A stretch of DNA of 18,679 nt from Herminiimonas sp. (GTDB taxonomy: Bacteria; Pseudomonadota; Gammaproteobacteria; Burkholderiales; Burkholderiaceae). Each line of letters opens with the position of its first letter. The stretch's first letter is position 1. The DNA lies in the NCBI GenBank assembly GCA_014377155.1, contig JACMQD010000213.1, positions 1-18,679 on the forward strand, in the 5' to 3' direction. The notes beneath the pieces are model-generated. The model made no database searches. It was not told where the DNA came from and saw nothing but the letters and a program-made list of their open reading frames with translations. Position numbers and translations under genes: made by a program. Positions 14,767-18,679 of this stretch are shown here, in pieces.

Positions 14767-14804
14767 CGCACGTAACGCATGTGGGCAAATTCCGTTACGA
14801 TGCG
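14767..14804. repeat. Long imperfect inverted repeat upstream of the thioesterase gene
   Basis: CGCACGTAACG (14767-14777) and CGTTACG-A-TGCG (14793-14804) form an 11-bp inverted repeat with one bulged A and a 15-base centre. It lies in the 452-base divergent gap between nhaA (start 14440) and the thioesterase (start 14893). That gap otherwise holds the nhaA promoter and leader, and no gene that I can support. The repeat could be an operator or an RNA hairpin in the thioesterase leader; no T run follows it. Confidence 0.4.
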
Positions 14805-14892
14805 ACAGACGGGACCTCAAACCGTTATCAGCAAAGCGGCATGCAAGCGTCCGTCGCCCGCATGCGTCGATTATTTTTCTCTGACACGATCC

Positions 14893-15726
14893 ATGAATCA
14901 CACTCCGAACACGACTGACCGCGCGCATGCGCTGGATATTGCCACTGCCCTCACACCGATCGAAAACGATACGTTTCGCGGCGCGACCACTGCCGCCTAT
15001 GGCAACATGGTCGGTCCCTTCGGCGGCATCATTTCTGCCGCGCTGATCAACGCGATCTGCATCCATCCACGGCGCCTGGGTGATCCGGTCGCACTGACAG
15101 TCAATTTTGCGGGACCGGTGATGGATGGCGAATTCACGATCACGACCAAGGTCTTGCGTACCAACCGAACTACCCAGCACTGGTACATGGAACTGGCGCA
15201 AGGCGATCAGGTGGGGGCCACCGCCACCGCCGTATTCGCGACCCGGCGTGATACGTGGGCAGCGACCGAAGTGCGTTTCCCACCCGCCGATGCAGCGGCG
15301 AACATCGAGCGCGAAGCGCCGATTTTCCATGCGAACTGGACGTCGGCCTATGACATGCGCTTCGCACACGGTCGGCTGGAGATCGGTGACGATGCGGTGG
15401 AACGCGCGGATTCGCTTACCCAGGTCTGGCTCCGCGATGCACCGCCGCGGGCGCTGGATTTCGTGTCGCTCACCGCGCTGTGCGATGCCTTTTTTCCGCG
15501 CATTCTGATGCGCCGCCCGCGTCGTGTACCGGTCGGCACCGTCTCGCTGACCATCCATTTCCATGCCGACGCCGCCGATCTTGCGTTGCAAGGCGATCGT
15601 CACGTGCTGGGTACGGCGCGGGCGCTGCATTTCGGCAAAGGTTATTTCGATCAGACCGCCGAAATCTGGAGCGATCAAAAGACACTTCTGGCCACGAGTC
15701 ATCAGGTGGTGTATTTCAAGGAATAG
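14893..15726 (+). CDS. Acyl-CoA thioesterase-like protein, double hotdog fold
   Basis: This 277-residue protein resembles the TesB-like thioesterase family with two hotdog domains in tandem. The first half has G-N-M-V-G-P-F-G-G-I-I-S-A-A-L (the typical F-G-G helix start) and P-V-A-L-T-V-N-F-A-G-P-V. The second half has D-F-V-S-L-T-A-L-C-D-A-F-F-P and T-V-S-L-T-I-H-F, and ends T-S-H-Q-V-V-Y-F-K-E. Such enzymes hydrolyse acyl-CoA thioesters in the cytosol. The substrate cannot be told from sequence. ATG 14893 is chosen because the hotdog homology begins soon after it. The frame stays open upstream to an ATG at 14779, but that extension has no family-like features. No clear Shine-Dalgarno sequence precedes either start. 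Confidence 0.75.
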   Translation: MNHTPNTTDRAHALDIATALTPIENDTFRGATTAAYGNMVGPFGGIISAALINAICIHPRRLGDPVALTVNFAGPVMDGEFTITTKVLRTNRTTQHWYMELAQGDQVGATATAVFATRRDTWAATEVRFPPADAAANIEREAPIFHANWTSAYDMRFAHGRLEIGDDAVERADSLTQVWLRDAPPRALDFVSLTALCDAFFPRILMRRPRRVPVGTVSLTIHFHADAADLALQGDRHVLGTARALHFGKGYFDQTAEIWSDQKTLLATSHQVVYFKE

Positions 15727-15938
15727 CCTGATAAGCACCTTGTTACGGTGTGTCGGGTCTGCACGAGATCACCGCGCACGACTTACATGGAATGCTGGCC
15801 GGCGCTGGTGTTTTGACTTAAGCATGTCCTTCGGTGCCCGTCTTGGACTCGCGGTGTATTTTTGCCTGCGCCAATCCGATTTCGTTAATTTATTTGGAAC
15901 TGCGCAAGTCCCTCGCGTCACTCAGTGAACTGTTTTCC

Positions 15939-15971
15939 CGCCGCCGTTGCCCCTTCCCGGCAACGGCGGCG
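15939..15971 (+). repeat. Perfect 13-bp GC-rich hairpin before the rhs start codon
   Basis: CGCCGCCGTTGCC (15939-15951) and its exact complement GGCAACGGCGGCG (15959-15971) flank a 7-base loop. The hairpin ends 22 bases before the rhs ATG and leaves the weak ribosome binding region (GAAAG) just outside. No T run follows on either strand, so it is not a standard intrinsic terminator. It lies in the 267-base gap after the thioesterase. That gap also contains a weak promoter candidate, TTGCCT (15862-15867), 17 bases, TTAATT (15885-15890). The stem would form in the leader RNA from that promoter. Confidence 0.6.
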
Positions 15972-15993
15972 CGATCCTTTCCTGAAAGTCGCA

Positions 15994-18679
15994 ATGGACA
16001 TTCCCTTCGACGGCCGCATCCTGGCCGAGGCACGCTCGGCCCTGGTTCGCGCCGACGCCGACTTGCATTTTCACCTCAAAGGCATGGTCAGTGGCATCCA
16101 TGCCCGCTATCAAGAGCTCAGCAGCAACAGCCTGAGCTTCGTCGACGACGGCTTTAACCGCCTCGTCCACGATGCGTCGGTACTGGCCGTGGCCCGCCTG
16201 GGTGTCCGTGCCGAACGCGTGATCGAGGCCTTGATCGCGTCCTTCACGCTGGCAGGCCAGAAGATCAGTCGCTGCCTGGCGCAATTGCTCAGCCAGGATC
16301 TGCGCAGCCTGCTGGAACCGTTGCTGAAGTCGATTTTGGCCGGCTTGGCCGACGCCCTGGCCACCCAGCTGAAGTATGCCGGCAGCGCTGCGGTGGCCGG
16401 CGCCATCGGCATGGCCTGGACCGGTCCCGGCGCGCTGGTCGGCGCCGCTGCCGGCTGGAGCTTCGGCATGGGGTTTGCCAGCGCCATGCTCATCGCGCAG
16501 GGCTTGATGGCGATGGTCGAGCATGTGGTGCATGCCTATCCGGCCATTTATGCCTGCTACCAGAACGGCATCGCCCTTGCCTGGGGCACTGCCGAAGCCG
16601 CACCGCTGGTCGATGTCGGCCGCGCCAGCGAACAATTCGCCAATGGTCATCTGCTGCTGTGCGCCGAACTGCTGAATGCGCTGCCACTGCTGGTCACGCG
16701 CGGCAAGGGTGGCCGGCGGGCGCTGATCGATACCGGCAAGAACGGTGCGCTGGCCGGCGTGATGCAACAGATGGAGCGTCATCCGCAAGCCGCTGCTGAC
16801 CTCACGCACGCAGCCGCATCGCTGAAGCCGCCACCGCGCAGCGGCAATGGCGGCAAGCCCGCCCCCGCAGCGGCAGCGACGGCGCCCCGCAATCCCAAGC
16901 CGAAGGAGGACGCACCGAAACAAGTCGATACCGTCCCGGCCAGCAAGAAACAGCCCGAGAACATCAAGTGCAAGGAGTGCCCGACCCGCGGCCATCCGGT
17001 CAATCCGATCTTCGGCTGCAAGATTCTCAACGGTGCACCCGAGCTCGACTTTGCCTTGCCCGGAATGCTGCCGTTGCTGTGGCAACGTCAGTACGCCTCC
17101 GACAATCCGCGGGTCAGCTGGCTCGGACAAGGCTGGAGCGTGCCGATTTCGCTGGCACTGGAATTAAGCGTCGACAAGGTCATGCTGCTCGATGCGCAGC
17201 ACCGACGCGTCACCTTTGCGATGCCGCAGGTCGGTCAATCCGACTACTCGCGCCACGAGCAGGTGCGCTTGCATCGTCGCGACGCCACCACTTTCGAGCT
17301 GATCGATGCCGACCGGCTGTGCACGCAATTCCGGCTGCCGCATCCGAGCGCCCGGGTGGCGCACCTGACGGCCATTACCGACCGCAACGGCAACACCATT
17401 ACCGTGCACTACGACAGCCGGCAACGACCGGTGCAGATCACCGACAGCAGCGGCCGCCACTTTGCGCTGCAATTCACGGCCTACGACCGGCTGGAATCGG
17501 TCAGCGAACTGTTGGGTCAGCCCGACCGCCATGGGCGTCATGCGGAGCGTCATGCGGAGCGTGAAATCGTGCCGCTGGTGCGGTACGACTACGACGCCGC
17601 CGGCGACCTGATCCGGGTACGCAACCGCTGCGACGAAGTTACCCGCGAGTTCGGCTACCGTCATCACATGCTGGTGCGTCATGCGCAGCCGGGCGGGCTG
17701 GTGTCGGAATATCAATATAGCGAAGACAACCCGCACGGACGCGTGGTGCGCAGCTGGAGCAACCTCGGCCAGTGGTGGAGCTTCGCTTATGGCAAGCAGC
17801 AGACGCTGGTCTCCGACCAACTCGGCCGCACCGAACGTTTTAATTTCGACAGCGAGCAGCGTTTTACCGGGCAGGTCGATGCGCTCGGCGGTGTCACCCA
17901 ACGCCAACTCGATGCCTTCGGCAATGTGACGGCCATGACGGATGCGGCCGGCGCCACCACGCGCTACGCTTACGATGCGCGCAGCCGCGTGCCGCACGTC
18001 GTCGCACCCGATGGCGCGACGACGACGCTGACCTACGATGCCGACGTCGACAAGCCGGCCACGATCACCGATGCGCTGGGCGCGGTGACCACTTTACAGT
18101 ACGACGCGTGCGTCAATCTGATTGCCATTACCGATGCGCTCGGCCAATGCACCCGCTACGACCATGATGCGCGCGGCCTTGTCGTCACCGTAACAGATGC
18201 CCATGGCGGCGTCAAACGGCTGGCCTACAGCGAGGCCGGGTTGTTGACGGCCTACACTGATTGCTCGCAGCGGACCACCCGCCATACCTACGACCGCGAA
18301 GGCAATCTGACGGCCACCGACGATGCGCTGGGGCAGCGCACGAGGTTTGCCTATGACGCGCTCAACCGGCTCATCGCCGTCACCCATGCCGACGGCAGCG
18401 CCGAACGCACCGACTATGACCGACTCGGTCGCCTGCGCGCTTACACCGATGCGGCAGGCCAGCGCACCACGTATGCGCTCGACCTCGACGGCCAACCGCT
18501 CGCGCGCACCGATGCGCTGTCGGCCACGCTGCACTACCGCTACGACACCGCGCGCCGGCTGACGACGCTAGTCAATGAGAACGGTGCAGCCTATGCGTTC
18601 GCCTATGACCCGCTCGACAGGCTGGTGCAGGAAACCGGTGTCGATGGCCGCGTGACGCAGTACCGCCATGACAAGGCGG
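15994..18679 (+). CDS. Large Rhs/YD-repeat protein (partial, runs off the window)
   Basis: The first 895 codons of an Rhs-family protein are visible, open to the window end. Residues 1 to about 127 are helical and unassigned. Residues 128-176 are a strongly hydrophobic Ala/Gly-rich stretch that could form a membrane hairpin. A Pro/Ala/Lys-rich linker follows at about 278-325. A C-x2-C pair (326-329) precedes a DUF6531-type Rhs entry domain at about 333-400 (G-H-P-V-N-P-I-F-G-C, then L-P-L-L-W-Q-R-Q-Y). From about residue 460 there are many YD repeats of the form Y-D-x2-G-x-L-x3-x-D. Rhs proteins form a shell around a C-terminal toxin, often delivered by type VI secretion. The toxin end and any immunity gene lie beyond the window. 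No PAAR domain, vgrG or eag-type chaperone gene is visible. ATG 15994 is preferred; the frame is open upstream to a stop at 15886, with only a GTG at 15925. Confidence 0.9.
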   Translation, partial: MDIPFDGRILAEARSALVRADADLHFHLKGMVSGIHARYQELSSNSLSFVDDGFNRLVHDASVLAVARLGVRAERVIEALIASFTLAGQKISRCLAQLLSQDLRSLLEPLLKSILAGLADALATQLKYAGSAAVAGAIGMAWTGPGALVGAAAGWSFGMGFASAMLIAQGLMAMVEHVVHAYPAIYACYQNGIALAWGTAEAAPLVDVGRASEQFANGHLLLCAELLNALPLLVTRGKGGRRALIDTGKNGALAGVMQQMERHPQAAADLTHAAASLKPPPRSGNGGKPAPAAAATAPRNPKPKEDAPKQVDTVPASKKQPENIKCKECPTRGHPVNPIFGCKILNGAPELDFALPGMLPLLWQRQYASDNPRVSWLGQGWSVPISLALELSVDKVMLLDAQHRRVTFAMPQVGQSDYSRHEQVRLHRRDATTFELIDADRLCTQFRLPHPSARVAHLTAITDRNGNTITVHYDSRQRPVQITDSSGRHFALQFTAYDRLESVSELLGQPDRHGRHAERHAEREIVPLVRYDYDAAGDLIRVRNRCDEVTREFGYRHHMLVRHAQPGGLVSEYQYSEDNPHGRVVRSWSNLGQWWSFAYGKQQTLVSDQLGRTERFNFDSEQRFTGQVDALGGVTQRQLDAFGNVTAMTDAAGATTRYAYDARSRVPHVVAPDGATTTLTYDADVDKPATITDALGAVTTLQYDACVNLIAITDALGQCTRYDHDARGLVVTVTDAHGGVKRLAYSEAGLLTAYTDCSQRTTRHTYDREGNLTATDDALGQRTRFAYDALNRLIAVTHADGSAERTDYDRLGRLRAYTDAAGQRTTYALDLDGQPLARTDALSATLHYRYDTARRLTTLVNENGAAYAFAYDPLDRLVQETGVDGRVTQYRHDKA
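17536..17559 (+). repeat. 12-base tandem duplication inside rhs
   Basis: CGTCATGCGGAG occurs twice head to tail, in frame, giving R-H-A-E-R-H-A-E-R in the protein. It lies in a charged loop between the entry domain and the first YD repeats. It looks like a recent slippage event that keeps the reading frame. Confidence 0.7.

Noticed and set aside
14719..15738. 339-codon minus-strand frame opposite the thioesterase
   Set aside because: The plus-strand frame has hotdog-domain features; the opposite frame is Arg/Gly/His-rich with no recognisable domain.
15922..17130. 402-codon open frame on the minus strand opposite rhs, and another at 17164-17997
   Set aside because: Both lie wholly or largely opposite the rhs gene, whose frame shows clear DUF6531 and YD-repeat homology. 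The minus-strand translations have low-complexity Gly/Arg/Ala content and no recognisable domain; they are a result of high GC.

Overview
The window reads as a GC-rich, densely packed chromosome of a betaproteobacterium, probably Burkholderiales and perhaps Oxalobacteraceae. This rests on codon use, the chemoreceptor type with its Q-L-G-G-E-P-G element after TM2, and the phn gene arrangement. No rRNA, tRNA, CRISPR array, transposase or integrase was found. The lineage is an inference.

Most of the window (1-12149) is a phosphonate catabolism locus in three blocks. (1) At the left edge are the end of phnE (phosphonate ABC permease) and a PhnZ-like HD oxygenase. They are followed by a convergent PilZ-domain gene and a GNAT acetyltransferase whose C-terminus resembles PhnO. 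(2) A leftward two-gene operon, 4261 to 1788, encodes a divergent PhnM-like amidohydrolase and then a fusion of a DUF1045 2H-phosphoesterase domain with a PhnN kinase domain. Upstream of it is a good candidate PhoB promoter: an 18-base Pho box, 10 bases, then TAATAT. (3) After a methyl-accepting chemotaxis gene comes the full C-P lyase operon phnG-H-I-J-K-L-M (6405-12149), mostly joined by 4-base ATGA overlaps. A second Pho-box-like sequence lies just before phnG.

Together these genes can take a phosphonate through coupling to ATP ribose (PhnGHI, with PhnL), diphosphate removal (PhnM), radical C-P cleavage (PhnJ) and final conversion to PRPP (PhnN). No phnP is present. The 2H-phosphoesterase domain fused in front of PhnN is an attractive candidate for that missing cyclic phosphodiesterase step, and I consider this the most interesting idea in the window.

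The right part is unrelated to phosphonates: a class II glutamine amidotransferase, a leftward nhaA Na+/H+ antiporter, a rightward double-hotdog thioesterase, and the first 895 codons of a large Rhs/YD-repeat protein that runs off the window. The nhaA gene has a roughly 138-nt leader that can fold into several nested helices and starts at the predicted transcription start, so it is a candidate cation riboswitch. A perfect 13-bp GC-rich hairpin stands just before the rhs start codon.
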